A stretch of 44,477 bases of DNA from SMAG-U1939 sp036376595 (lineage in GTDB: Bacteria; Chloroflexota; Ktedonobacteria; Ktedonobacterales; JADMIN01): contig DASVAA010000066.1 in the NCBI GenBank assembly GCA_036376595.1, positions 1-44,477 on the forward strand. The letters are read 5' to 3'. The position numbers were made by a program, and so were the translations under genes. The notes under the pieces are model-generated. The model was given only the letters and a program-made list of their open reading frames with translations, had not been told where the DNA came from and searched no databases. The first letter of the stretch is position 1, and each line of letters opens with the position of its first letter. Positions 16,925-27,231 of this stretch are shown here, piece by piece.

Positions 16925-17175
16925 CACACCGCGGATGAGCCGACATCCGGCACGCGCTGGCACCTGTGGCGGACTATGGCCGCAACTTTCGGGCCACATG
17001 CGATCATACGGTAGCTGAGCACACCCGAAATAGCAAGGGTACTCGCCCGTTCGGGCGGGGTATGCGCCCGCGTGTGTCCTGGGGCCAGGCTCATCCGTCT
17101 GTAGGCTGTGTACAACCTGTGGGCAGCTCTAGCCCAGACGGTGCATGCCGTTCGGAGAACTTGTGCGTAGTCGGG

Positions 17176-17204
17176 TTGTATGTCGCGCCAAGGGCAGGTA
17201 TACT
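17176..17204 (+). promoter_or_regulatory. Sigma-70-type promoter of lon
   Basis: TTGTAT (17176-17181), 17-nt spacer, TATACT (17199-17204). It is the best promoter match in the window and points at lon, leaving a 5' UTR of roughly 130 nt. No CIRCE element was seen. Confidence 0.7.
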
Positions 17205-17338
17205 GGAATCGGGCAAGCGGGGTTCACCGCGCTTGCGACCCCTCTTGATGCATCCGGTAGACGCCCGCGCCAAGGAGTCAGTGCTTCAGTAATTGGCGGC
17301 CATGCCGCGCCGCCTTCGTCCTGTGGAGGAAGCGTCCG

Positions 17339-19987
<2,649 letters not shown>

Positions 19988-20112
19988 TTTCTCGCTGCGC
20001 GCGGCTGTTTGGCCTACGTGGCTCTGAGGGGGATGCTTGGTACTCCAAGCCGCACGTAGTAGCATGACCGCGACACTGTCTGCCGCTTACATATGCGGGC
20101 AGGAGACGGAAT

Positions 20113-20367
20113 ATGGCAGCCCCTTCAGTTGACCGCGACACAATTCTGCAGGTCGCGCGCACCTGATCACGCTCTGACCAGATGGCGCTGGCTCTGGCAA
20201 TCCTACAGGCGGTGTCAGAGCGGCTTGCCGATGACCAGCCCAGGCCACAGCTGCCGAGCTGGCGTGAGATGGCTGGCCTCGCCGCGGTGCCAGGCAAAGA
20301 ACCGCCATCAGACGAGCAAGTTGCCCAATGGCTTGACGAGCGGCCGATGAACAAATATGGCGGATGA
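20113..20367 (+). pseudogene. Small antitoxin-like protein gene with an in-frame stop
   Basis: From ATG 20113, preceded by AGGAGA, the frame reads MAAPSVDRDTILQVART, then TGA (20164-20166), and continues in the same frame as SRSDQMALALAILQAV and on to the ending QWLDERPMNKYGG. The continuous product would be 84 aa. The layout (short helix, conserved Trp-Pro/Ser region, terminal 'WLDE.RM.KYG') matches a small family I know from Chloroflexota and cyanobacteria that often looks like an antitoxin component. The stop sits where a Trp codon TGG would be expected, so a single nonsense mutation is the simplest reading. Translation could re-start at ATG 20182 to give 61 aa. Confidence 0.55.
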
Positions 20368-20431
20368 TGCAGACCATACGCCAGATGCGCACGATGCTGC
20401 ACCTGACGCCACACAGGCCGTGCAGACGCAA

Positions 20432-20452
20432 CCTCTAAGAGCGTGTTTGGCA
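20432..20452. mobile_element. IS-like terminal inverted repeat, left
   Basis: A 21-bp sequence with the core AGAGCGTGTTTGGCA, typical of ends of IS5-group elements. It matches 22128-22148 in inverted orientation at 18 of 21 positions. The short frame at 20357-20533 runs through it. Confidence 0.5.
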
Positions 20453-20691
20453 TTCCAGGGGATGCCTGAGCTATTGATGTATCCAAAGCGGGTGCCGCAC
20501 TTATGGGAGGTCACCTACGACTGCGGTCCGTAACGCGGTTCGTAACGATTGCGATACGGTCACCTGCTATGCTGACCGCAGGCCAGCTGCTCACAGCTGC
20601 AAGCACCCCGAGCCAACTCTTGCAAGATGGAAGGAGATGCTGGCAGAGCGTTGGACGCGTGATCGCGCCGCTAGTCAGCAGGAGTCGAGCG

Positions 20692-22068
20692 ATGTACCAG
20701 ACCTCATCCACTCCAGCGAACTCGAGCAATAGGTCGTCGCCCGGGCTTACCTCGCCACGCCTGCATGGAATCGGGCTTGGATTCGCGCGGTCCGCCTGGG
20801 TGATCGTGGTGGTGCTCCTCCTGGCGTTCTTCCTGGCGAACCTCCCGGTCTACGTTGCCCAGCTGCAGACCGTGTGTCTCCACCCACGTTGCGCCCCCTG
20901 GCAACTTGTCCCCGCAAGCGTCTCTACCCTCCAGCGGCTACACTTGTCACTCCGCGGGTATGCGCTCGTGAGTCTGCTCATCAGCATGGCCTCTGTGTGC
21001 GTGTGGTGCGCGGTCGCTGCGGTCATCTTCTGGCGCCAGTCACAGCTGGGGATGGCCCTGCTTGTGGCCCTGCTGCTGGTCGTGCAAGGCATTACTCAGA
21101 TGAGCGACCCCATACAGACTCCGTTGGAATACACTGCTCAGGGGTGGCAGCGAGCGGCTGTCTTGGGCGCGACACTCGATCTGTCGCTGGCTCTTATCGT
21201 GTTCTCCGTCTTTCCCAACGGACGATTTGTCCCTGGCTGGATGCGGTGGCTCGTGGCCCTCCTCACCGCCGCCCTCTGGATCTACGTATTTGCCACCGCG
21301 GCCTCGGTGCCCTGGGAGACTGTGCTCAACCCGCTGACCATTGGCATCTTTGCTGCCGTGATGGGCAGCATCATTGGCGCCCAGATCTACCGCTACCGAC
21401 GGGTCTCTACCTGGGCAGAGCGCCAACAAACCAAGTGGGTCGTGCTGGGCATGATCGAAGGCGTGCTGGTCGGCGTCCTCTATTTCGTGCCGCCACAGGT
21501 CTTTCCACCGCTTGGCCAGCCCGGCTCCCTCTATGTCGTGCTGGCCAGACCGGGCTACACCCTCCTCTTCCTGTTCGCTCCCATCTCCATTGGGATTGCC
21601 CTGCTCCGCTATCACCTCTGGGACATCGACGTCATCATCAATCGCACCCTGGTCTACGGCTCGCTCAGCGCCATTCTGGCCGCCATCTACCTCGGGAGCA
21701 TTCTTGCCATCGAGAGTCTGCTGGCTCTGTTGACCCGCCAGGCGCCACAGGCGCAGTCTCCCGTGGCCATCGTGATCTCCACCCTGATGATTGCCGCCCT
21801 CTTCAATCCGCTGCGCCACCAGCTGCAGCAGCTCATCGATCGCCGCTTCTACCGCAGCAAATATAATGCGGAGCAGGCGCTGGCGGCGTTTGCCGCCACC
21901 GTGCAGAGCGAGGTGGAACTGGCCGCGCTCCAGCACAAGCTGGCCGAGGTCATCGAAGAGACGCTGCAGCCATCCGCGATAGCGCTGTGGCTCCGCTCCG
22001 CGCCCCCACCTTCCGTACCCGACGCCTCGCCGATTCCCACCTCGACTCGTCGCTCGGTATCACCGTGA
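20692..22068 (+). CDS. Multi-spanning membrane protein, histidine-kinase-like N-terminal module
   Basis: 458 aa from ATG 20692 with AGGAG 8 nt upstream. About nine or ten membrane segments fill residues 25-390. A cytoplasmic amphipathic tail follows (QQLIDRRFYRSKYNAEQALAAFAATVQSEVELAALQHKLAEVIEETLQP), ending with ALWLRS. The phrases RQQTKWVV, LWDIDVIINRTLVYG and LIDRRFYR recur in Chloroflexota membrane sensors, where this module often precedes a GAF/histidine kinase. Here it ends before any kinase domain, so it is a stand-alone or truncated sensor. It is lower in GC than its neighbours and lies between IS-like inverted repeats (20432-20452 and 22128-22148), which suggests it moved as cargo. 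Confidence 0.75.
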   Translation: MYQTSSTPANSSNRSSPGLTSPRLHGIGLGFARSAWVIVVVLLLAFFLANLPVYVAQLQTVCLHPRCAPWQLVPASVSTLQRLHLSLRGYALVSLLISMASVCVWCAVAAVIFWRQSQLGMALLVALLLVVQGITQMSDPIQTPLEYTAQGWQRAAVLGATLDLSLALIVFSVFPNGRFVPGWMRWLVALLTAALWIYVFATAASVPWETVLNPLTIGIFAAVMGSIIGAQIYRYRRVSTWAERQQTKWVVLGMIEGVLVGVLYFVPPQVFPPLGQPGSLYVVLARPGYTLLFLFAPISIGIALLRYHLWDIDVIINRTLVYGSLSAILAAIYLGSILAIESLLALLTRQAPQAQSPVAIVISTLMIAALFNPLRHQLQQLIDRRFYRSKYNAEQALAAFAATVQSEVELAALQHKLAEVIEETLQPSAIALWLRSAPPPSVPDASPIPTSTRRSVSP

Positions 22069-22127
22069 GCCATGCGGTGACCGAGCCGGCAGGAACCGTT
22101 GGAGGCAGTTCCACCACTCATCTTTTC

Positions 22128-22148
22128 TGCAAAACACGTTCTAAGAGG
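22128..22148. mobile_element. IS-like terminal inverted repeat, right
   Basis: Reverse complement of the left end at 20432-20452 with 3 mismatches in 21. The two ends point inward and enclose about 1.7 kb containing the membrane protein gene, but no intact transposase. Confidence 0.5.
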
Positions 22149-22204
22149 GTGGGTAGATGCCAACGTGGTGCTCGACCTGTCGCTGCAGCGCGAGCCTTGG
22201 CTAA

Positions 22205-22474
22205 GCCAGGCAAGGCCGTTCTGGTGGACTCGATTGGGCGCTGGCGGGGTGGGGCGTCGAGATGATCGCGCCCCATCGCCGCGGGCGGGTGCGTCCCAAG
22301 ACCCAGAATGGTCGCCCGCTCCGACGCTATCGGCGCCGCTGGAAAAATGAGCGGCTCTTCGCCTGGCTGGGCAACTTCCGCCGGCTCGTCGTGCGCTATG
22401 AGCGCCACGCGCTCAATTACCTCGGCTTCGTCCATCTCGGCTGCATTCTCATTGTGCTGCGGCAGGGTTTATGA
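22205..22474 (+). pseudogene. IS5-family transposase, C-terminal fragment
   Basis: The frame opens after a stop at 22202 and reads LAGWGVEMIAPHRRGR, then RRYRRRWKNERLFAWL, LVVRYERH and a terminal hydrophobic helix ending LIVLRQGL. This is the final third of an IS5/IS427-type DDE transposase, including the region of the catalytic glutamate (the E of KNER). The N-terminal two thirds, including both aspartates, are missing. It is therefore inactive debris, sitting just outside the right inverted repeat. Confidence 0.85.
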
Positions 22475-22604
22475 GATGACTGCTCGGTCCGTCCAATGCA
22501 AGAGTCCGGCGCCTCTCTCATTGCGCTCTCCATGCGGTCAAGGCCGCTGTGCTATATTCCGAGGGAAGACAGCGGCCTACCAGCCAGCAGGAGGAGCGTC
22601 GACC

Positions 22605-23429
22605 ATGTCGGATCACCCGTGGCAGCTGAGTGGAAAGAGTGTGTTGCTCACCGGCGCCGCTGGCGGGATCGGCGCTGCCGTTGCCCGCCTGCTGGTCGCC
22701 AGGCAGGCGCACCTCTCGCTGATCGATCTGCGAGCTGAGGCGCTCGCGCAGGTTGCGGGACACCTGGGCGACGACGTGTTATTTCAGGCCCTCGACATCA
22801 CGCAGACGCAGGCCCTCACCGAGGCGATCACGGCGACGGTGGAGCGCTTTGGGTGCCTGGACGTGGCGGTCGTCAATGCGGGGGTGGTGGCGGTTGGGTC
22901 GATCGAGCACGGTGACCCGCAGGCGTTTGAGCACGTGATCCAGGTGAACCTGCTGGGATCGTGGCGAACCGTGCGTGCCGTCTTGCCCCACATCGTTGCC
23001 GCTCGAGGCTATATCTTGTTCGTATCCTCCCTCGCCGGCACCAACCAGGGGCCACTCAATGCCGCGTACAACAGTAGCAAAGCGGGCCTCAACGCCTTCG
23101 CCAACACCCTGCGCCTGGAAGTCCAGGGCCTCGGCGTCGAGATTGGGGTCGCCCATCTCATCTACACGGCCACAGAGACCGGACGCCGCGCCGTCGAGCA
23201 TCCCCGCATTCGCGGCTTACCGGGACTCCCCAAGATGAGGCCCGACCCCATCGAGAAGACCGCCGCCATGTTGGTGCGCGGCATCGCGCACCGCAGCCGC
23301 ACTGTTGGCACGCTGTCCGCACGCCTGTCCTTAGTCTCTCCGGACATCGCCCAGCGGGTGGTCGAACGTCTGGCCCGCAGGCGCAGGTGGGCAGAGCTCA
23401 TCCGCGCACAGGAGCCAGCAGACACATGA
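22605..23429 (+). CDS. Short-chain dehydrogenase/reductase (SDR)
   Basis: 274 aa Rossmann-fold NAD(P)-dependent oxidoreductase. The cofactor motif TGAAGGIG lies at residues 16-23, NAG at 91-93, and the catalytic set S141/S142, Y155 and K159 (YNSSK) is intact. The acidic residue after beta-2 (Asp41 in LIDLRAE) suggests NAD(H) preference. Start at ATG 22605 with AGGAGGAG upstream; a TATATT -10 with a TGn extension lies about 45 nt before. The C-terminal 70 residues, rich in Arg, resemble the 'classical' SDR group that includes DltE-like proteins. Substrate unknown. The gene stands alone between the IS scar and metY. Confidence 0.9.
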   Translation: MSDHPWQLSGKSVLLTGAAGGIGAAVARLLVARQAHLSLIDLRAEALAQVAGHLGDDVLFQALDITQTQALTEAITATVERFGCLDVAVVNAGVVAVGSIEHGDPQAFEHVIQVNLLGSWRTVRAVLPHIVAARGYILFVSSLAGTNQGPLNAAYNSSKAGLNAFANTLRLEVQGLGVEIGVAHLIYTATETGRRAVEHPRIRGLPGLPKMRPDPIEKTAAMLVRGIAHRSRTVGTLSARLSLVSPDIAQRVVERLARRRRWAELIRAQEPADT

Positions 23430-23503
23430 GACAGAGGATGCCCATGCCCTCGCCGACCTCCTACTGATGCCAAAGCTGTCTCGGTAGTTGTCGTATCGTG
23501 AAT

Positions 23504-23538
23504 AGCAGCCCTGCGGTTTTGTCTTCCCCGGGGCTGCT
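23504..23538 (+). terminator. Hairpin downstream of the SDR gene
   Basis: AGCAGCCC (23504-23511) pairs with GGGCTGCT (23531-23538). T-rich bases lie inside the loop rather than after the stem, so terminator function is uncertain. Confidence 0.35.
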
Positions 23539-23695
23539 CGACGCTTAGGGCATTTATGCGATGACTTGTAGACAAATTGGATACGCTTACTCTACATTCT
23601 CCTCATGCGCAGCGAACTTCGCCCCATGCCAGCCCCTAATCCGCAGCGCGACGCGGCTTGGCCGTGAGGAATCGCAACAAGCTAGGAGCATCCCG

Positions 23696-25168
23696 ATGAG
23701 TCAAGATGATGAGCGCGACAGCGCACAGGGAGCCACACCCGCGCCACGCGACTTCGGCTTCGAGACGCGCGCGGTACATGCCGGCGCGCGGCCCGACCCC
23801 TACACCGGCGCCAGCGCGCTGCCGATCTACCAGACCGCCGGCTTCGTCTTCGAGGATCCCGAATCCGCCGCTGCCTACTTCAACCTGCAAGAGTACGGCA
23901 ACACCTACTCACGCATCATGAACCCGACGGTCGCGGCCTTCGAGGAGCGCATCGCCAACCTGGAGGGCGGCGCGGGCGCCGTCGCGTTTGCCAGCGGGCT
24001 GGCGGCGCAGGCCTCGATGTTCCTGGCGATGCTGGAGCCGGGCGACCATATCGTCTCCTCGCAGGCGGTCTACGGCGGCTCGGTGGCGCAGTTCAAGAAC
24101 GTGCTGCGCAAACTCTCGGTCGAGGTCACGCTGGTCAACCCCGATGACCCCGACGCCTGGCGCGCAGCGGTGCGGCCCAGTACCAAGGCGCTCTTCGCCG
24201 AAACGATCGGCAACCCCGGTGGCAATATCCTCGACATCGAGACCGTCGCGGGCATCGCCCACGAGCACGGCGTGCCGCTGATCGTGGACAACACCTTCGC
24301 CACACCGTATCTGTGCCGGCCGCTCGCGTGGGGCGCCGACGTGATCGTGCATTCGGCCACCAAGTTCATCTGCGGCCACGGCACCACCATCGCCGGCGTT
24401 GTCGTGGATTCGGGCACCTTCAACTGGTCGAACGGCAAGTTCCCCTCGATTGCCGGCCCCTCCAGCGCCTACCACGGGCTGGAGTTCCACGAGACGTTTG
24501 GCGTCTATGGCTTCTTGATGAAGCTGCGCTCCGAGGCGCTGCGCGACCTGGGCGCTACGCTCGCCCCCTTCAACGCCTTCCTGCTCTTCCAGGGCCTTGA
24601 GACGCTGCCGGTACGCGTGGACCGCCACGTCGAGAACGCGCGGGCGGTGGCCCAGTTCCTCACGACGCACCCGATGGTCGAAGGCGTGCGCTACGCCGGC
24701 CTGCCCACCAGCCCCTATCACGACCTGGCGCATAAGTATCTGCCCAAAGGCCCCGGCTCGGTCTTCGCCTTCGAGATCAAGGGCGGACGCGAGGCGGGCA
24801 AGCGGCTACTGCAGGCGCTGCGGCTGTGGAGCCACATCGCCAACGTCGGCGACACCAAGAGCCTCGTGTTGCATCCCGCCAGCACCAGCCACCGCCAGCT
24901 CAGCGACGACGAGCTGCGCGCGGCGGGCGTTGGCGCCGGCACGATCCGCCTCTCAGTGGGCCTGGAGTCGGTGGACGACCTGATCTGGGACCTCGACCAG
25001 GCGCTGCGCGCGGCGGGAGAGGGGTTCGAGGAACGCGAAGGACGCGGAGAACACGCGAAGGACGCGGAGAAGGAGAGAGCAATCGCAGAGGACACAGAGG
25101 CGACAAAGAACGGAACTGTAGGGGCGTCCGGTGGACGCCCGGCCACGGGTGCGGAGGTGACACAATGA
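23696..25168 (+). CDS. metY: O-acetylhomoserine sulfhydrylase
   Basis: 490 aa PLP enzyme making homocysteine from O-acetylhomoserine and sulfide. Cys/Met-metabolism family signatures: ETRAVHAG, ALPIYQTAGFVF, NTYSRIMNPT, SQAVYGGS, VDNTFATPYLCRP, and HSATKF, where the lysine forms the Schiff base (about residue 218). The ending ASTSHRQLSDDE...IRLSVGLES is typical of MetY. The enzyme should finish near RAAGEGF; the last ~45 residues are encoded by a purine-rich repeat tract (25018-25110) and a 23-bp palindrome (25118-25140). Start supported by AGGAG. The stop overlaps the next start (ATGA), indicating coupled translation. I saw no SAM riboswitch upstream. Confidence 0.95.
   Translation: MSQDDERDSAQGATPAPRDFGFETRAVHAGARPDPYTGASALPIYQTAGFVFEDPESAAAYFNLQEYGNTYSRIMNPTVAAFEERIANLEGGAGAVAFASGLAAQASMFLAMLEPGDHIVSSQAVYGGSVAQFKNVLRKLSVEVTLVNPDDPDAWRAAVRPSTKALFAETIGNPGGNILDIETVAGIAHEHGVPLIVDNTFATPYLCRPLAWGADVIVHSATKFICGHGTTIAGVVVDSGTFNWSNGKFPSIAGPSSAYHGLEFHETFGVYGFLMKLRSEALRDLGATLAPFNAFLLFQGLETLPVRVDRHVENARAVAQFLTTHPMVEGVRYAGLPTSPYHDLAHKYLPKGPGSVFAFEIKGGREAGKRLLQALRLWSHIANVGDTKSLVLHPASTSHRQLSDDELRAAGVGAGTIRLSVGLESVDDLIWDLDQALRAAGEGFEEREGRGEHAKDAEKERAIAEDTEATKNGTVGASGGRPATGAEVTQ
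25018..25110 (+). repeat. Purine-rich CGCGGAG-type repeat inside metY
   Basis: Units close to GACGCGGAGAA and GAACGCGAAG give the protein tail reading EGRGEHAKDAEKERAIAEDTE. The same low-complexity type occurs between genes at 25703-25788 and 29926-30215. Confidence 0.75.
25118..25140 (+). repeat. Dispersed 23-bp palindromic repeat, copy inside metY
   Basis: Core GGGGCGTCCGGTGGACGCC. It reads in frame as VGASGGRP at the very end of MetY. Identical 23-bp copies are at 14954, 26368, 36481 and 42533, and a one-mismatch copy is at 42793. Confidence 0.9.
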
Positions 25169-25701
25169 GCACGGCAGGAGTCAACGGGGCGCACGAGTCC
25201 GCATCTGCGCAGGCAGCCCCAGCCTTTGACCTCGCCCACTACCAGGACGAGCGCGCAATCCGGGACCTGATCCGCTCCGCGCGCACGGTGGCGATTGTGG
25301 GCCTCTCGCCCAATCCGCTGCGGCCGAGCTACTTCGTCGGCTATTACCTCCAGCGCCACGGCTACCGCGTCGTGCCAGTCAACCCCAAGGAGCGCGAGAT
25401 CCTTGGCGAGACGAGCTATGCCTCGCTGGCGGAGATTCCCTTCAAGGTGGACGTGGTAGACGTGTTCCGTGTGCCCGCGGCGGTGCCAGGGATCGCGCGG
25501 GAGGCGGTGCAGGTGGGAGCGAAAGCGCTGTGGTGCCAGTTCGGCGTCATCAGCCCTGAAGGCGGCGAGATTGCCGAGCGCGGCGGCCTGACGGTGGTGA
25601 TGGACCGCTGCATGAAGGTCGAGCACGCGCGCTTTCTGGGGCGCATGCACTGGATGGGCTTCAACACCGGCACGATCACCGGCCAGCGGCTGCCGGCGTA
25701 G
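25165..25701 (+). CDS. CoA-binding domain protein (YccU type)
   Basis: 178 aa, a single Rossmann-like CoA-binding domain: RTVAIVGLSPNPLRPSYFVGYYLQRHGYRVVPVNP, then the DVVDVFRVPAAVP and GAKALWCQFGV segments and MDRCMKVEH. This is the domain found in succinyl-CoA synthetase alpha, but without a ligase partner. Stand-alone members are uncharacterised. Start at ATG 25165 with GGAGGTG, overlapping the metY stop by 4 nt, so it is co-translated and probably functionally tied to sulfur or methionine metabolism. A shorter paralog is encoded at 26455-26883 on the other strand. Confidence 0.88.
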   Translation: MSTAGVNGAHESASAQAAPAFDLAHYQDERAIRDLIRSARTVAIVGLSPNPLRPSYFVGYYLQRHGYRVVPVNPKEREILGETSYASLAEIPFKVDVVDVFRVPAAVPGIAREAVQVGAKALWCQFGVISPEGGEIAERGGLTVVMDRCMKVEHARFLGRMHWMGFNTGTITGQRLPA

Positions 25702-25702
25702 G

Positions 25703-25788
25703 GAGAGGAGCAACGGAGAACGCGGAGTTCGCGGAGGATACGCGGAGGACGCGGAGGACGCGGAGAAGAGCCGCAGAGAGCGCCAACG
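25703..25788 (+). repeat. Purine-rich CGCGGAG-type repeat tract
   Basis: Tandem-like GGACGCGGAGGACGCGGAG units directly after the stop at 25701. Intergenic; it separates convergent genes. Confidence 0.75.
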
Positions 25789-25830
25789 CAACACGGGCAG
25801 ATTGGGATTGTGTCGCGTCGCGCGAGTCCA

Positions 25831-26292
25831 TCAGCCGAGCTTATAGGTGACGAGGCCCTTGGCGATCGCGCGCCCGGCTTGGTTGCGCACGTCCACGTCC
25901 AGGTAGACGAGGCTGCGGCCGCGGCGCAGCACACGGGCGGTGGCAAGCAGGTCTTCTCCGGCGGCGGCGGCGAGGTAGCTGACCGTGAGGCCGACGGTGG
26001 TGCCGCGCAATTGCTCGGGCATGGGCGCGCCCGACCACGCGGCGACCATCGCGGCGGTGTCAATGAGCGAGGCTATCGCGCCGCCATGCACGGTATTGCC
26101 GATGGTGACGACCTCGTTGGAGAAGGGCAGCGCCAGAATCGCCTCGTCGGCATGCATCTCGACCAGCCGCATGCCCAGGTGGCCGGCATAGGGCGAGGTA
26201 GGTAGAAAGCGGCGGATGAATTCGCCGCCGTCGGCTGGCGTGCTGGCCGGTTGCGCCGTTCCCGCGGTTGTCTCGTCGTGTGACTGGCTCAC
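25831..26292 (-). CDS. PaaI-type hotdog thioesterase
   Basis: 153 aa from GTG 26292, with GGAGGAG upstream. A hotdog-fold domain with the family signature GNTVHGGAIASLIDTAAMVAAW: the HGG turn and the Asp of LIDTA are the catalytic features. Members hydrolyse aryl- or acyl-CoA esters, often rescuing CoA trapped by dead-end intermediates. The frame is open upstream to 26415, but that part contains the 23-bp palindromic repeat (26368-26390) and is not expected to be translated. The gene is convergent with the CoA-binding gene; CoA is a shared theme of this cluster. Confidence 0.88.
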   Translation of the reverse strand: MSQSHDETTAGTAQPASTPADGGEFIRRFLPTSPYAGHLGMRLVEMHADEAILALPFSNEVVTIGNTVHGGAIASLIDTAAMVAAWSGAPMPEQLRGTTVGLTVSYLAAAAGEDLLATARVLRRGRSLVYLDVDVRNQAGRAIAKGLVTYKLG

Positions 26293-26367
26293 CGTTCGTC
26301 TCCTCCTCCACCCTCTCGCGTAACCGTTGGTCTGTAGCCCCCGGCTATAGGAAGATGGGCGCCGGGC

Positions 26368-26390
26368 GGGCGTCCACCGGACGCCCCTAC
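26368..26390 (-). repeat. Dispersed 23-bp palindromic repeat, intergenic copy
   Basis: Same core as at 25118-25140, opposite orientation. It lies between the thioesterase and the second CoA-binding gene. Confidence 0.9.
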
Positions 26391-26454
26391 GGAAACGCAG
26401 CCGCAGACACGCCACTAGCCAGGGACTGCTGGGTGCCCCGACAGAGCGTTTCGG

Positions 26455-26883
26455 TCATTCCCGGAGCAGTCGCCCGTGCTCGATGGCCGTGCAGCGGTTC
26501 TGCACCACCACCAGCCCCGCCGCGCGTCCCCGTGCCGCTGCTCCGTCGTCTTTGACGCCGAGCTGCGTCCAGACGACCTTCGCGCCCGCCGCGATGGCCT
26601 GCTCCATCACCTCCGGCACGAAGACCGAGCGCCGGAACACGTCCACGATCTCCGGTGGCTTTGGCAGGTCAGCGAGCGTGGCGTAGACCGGGAGTCCGAG
26701 GACGGTCTGCCCGGCGAGGTTGGGGTTCACACCGGCGACCTCATAGCCCTGCCCGATGAGATAGCGCGCGACGCCGTAGCTGGGCCGCATGGGATTGTTC
26801 GAGAGGCCGACGACGGCGATGCGCCGGTAGCGGGTCAGGATGTCGCGCAACTCGCCCGCGGTCACGATCTCCGCCATGCGCAT
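26455..26883 (-). CDS. CoA-binding domain protein, short paralog
   Basis: 142 aa (start ATG 26883; ATG 26877 is equally possible). One CoA-binding domain: RYRRIAVVGLSNNPMRPSYGVARYLIGQGYEVAGVNPN, EIVDVFRRSVFVPEVMEQAIAAGAKVVWTQLGV and the CTAIEH ending. It is shorter than the 178-aa copy at 25165-25701, and the two clearly belong to the same family. It is transcribed in the same direction as the thioesterase, which starts about 160 nt downstream. Function unknown. Confidence 0.88.
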   Translation of the reverse strand: MRMAEIVTAGELRDILTRYRRIAVVGLSNNPMRPSYGVARYLIGQGYEVAGVNPNLAGQTVLGLPVYATLADLPKPPEIVDVFRRSVFVPEVMEQAIAAGAKVVWTQLGVKDDGAAARGRAAGLVVVQNRCTAIEHGRLLRE

Positions 26884-27134
26884 CACATCCTCTACGCGAT
26901 CAGACCCCCGCTCTAGCACAGACGATAGCGCACGCCGGCCATCGCGGCGCGCACTGCCGCCGGCTCATGAGCGAAACGTGATTCCGCACAGCAGAACGGG
27001 GCTTGATGCGCCGTCCGCTCAGTCAGCGTGTGCGCGCACTGCTCTATCGGCGCCGTGCCGCGTACGGTGATTGGACACCGTCCGGCGGACGATTTGCTTG
27101 CCGGTGTGAGAAAGTGAAACGTTGTTCCGTATAT

Positions 27135-27151
27135 TGATACAAGCCGTATCA
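27135..27151. promoter_or_regulatory. Candidate operator upstream of the IclR gene
   Basis: TGATAC-AAGCC-GTATCA is a perfect inverted repeat 80 nt before the IclR start, just after TATATT (27130-27135), a possible -10. Autoregulation by IclR proteins is common, so this is a fair candidate site. Inference only. Confidence 0.45.
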
Positions 27152-27231
27152 CGGGCTGGTCTGTGCCGAACCGCGCATCGCCGCCTCATCGTACCGCCGC
27201 CCGTACGGCCTTTGTGGAGGGGAAGGCAGGG

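Larger units (their letters stand above)
16780..17338. other. Divergent regulatory region between the zinc-ribbon gene and lon
   Basis: No coding sequence is supported. It holds an extended -10 promoter for the minus-strand gene, a perfect CGCCCGTTCGGGCG palindrome (17044-17057), a near-palindrome AGGCTGTGTACAACCT (17103-17118) placed about 60 nt before the lon -35 box, and the lon promoter. The two palindromes are candidate operators. Confidence 0.5.

Noticed and set aside
20357..20533. 58-codon frame overlapping the end of the antitoxin-like gene
   Set aside because: It runs through the IS-like inverted repeat and shows no recognisable domain; probably a chance fusion frame, although a start within ATATGG is present.
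20503..20691. Earlier start of the membrane protein gene
   Set aside because: The upstream part is not hydrophobic or conserved, has no ribosome site, and AGGAG precedes ATG 20692 at ideal distance.
23430..23695. SAM riboswitch upstream of metY
   Set aside because: None of the conserved SAM-I or SAM-II helices could be traced; only a simple hairpin at 23504-23538 is visible.
26293..26415. N-terminal extension of the thioesterase
   Set aside because: It includes the 23-bp palindrome and Arg-rich noise; GTG 26292 has a strong GGAGGAG site and gives a normal-length protein.
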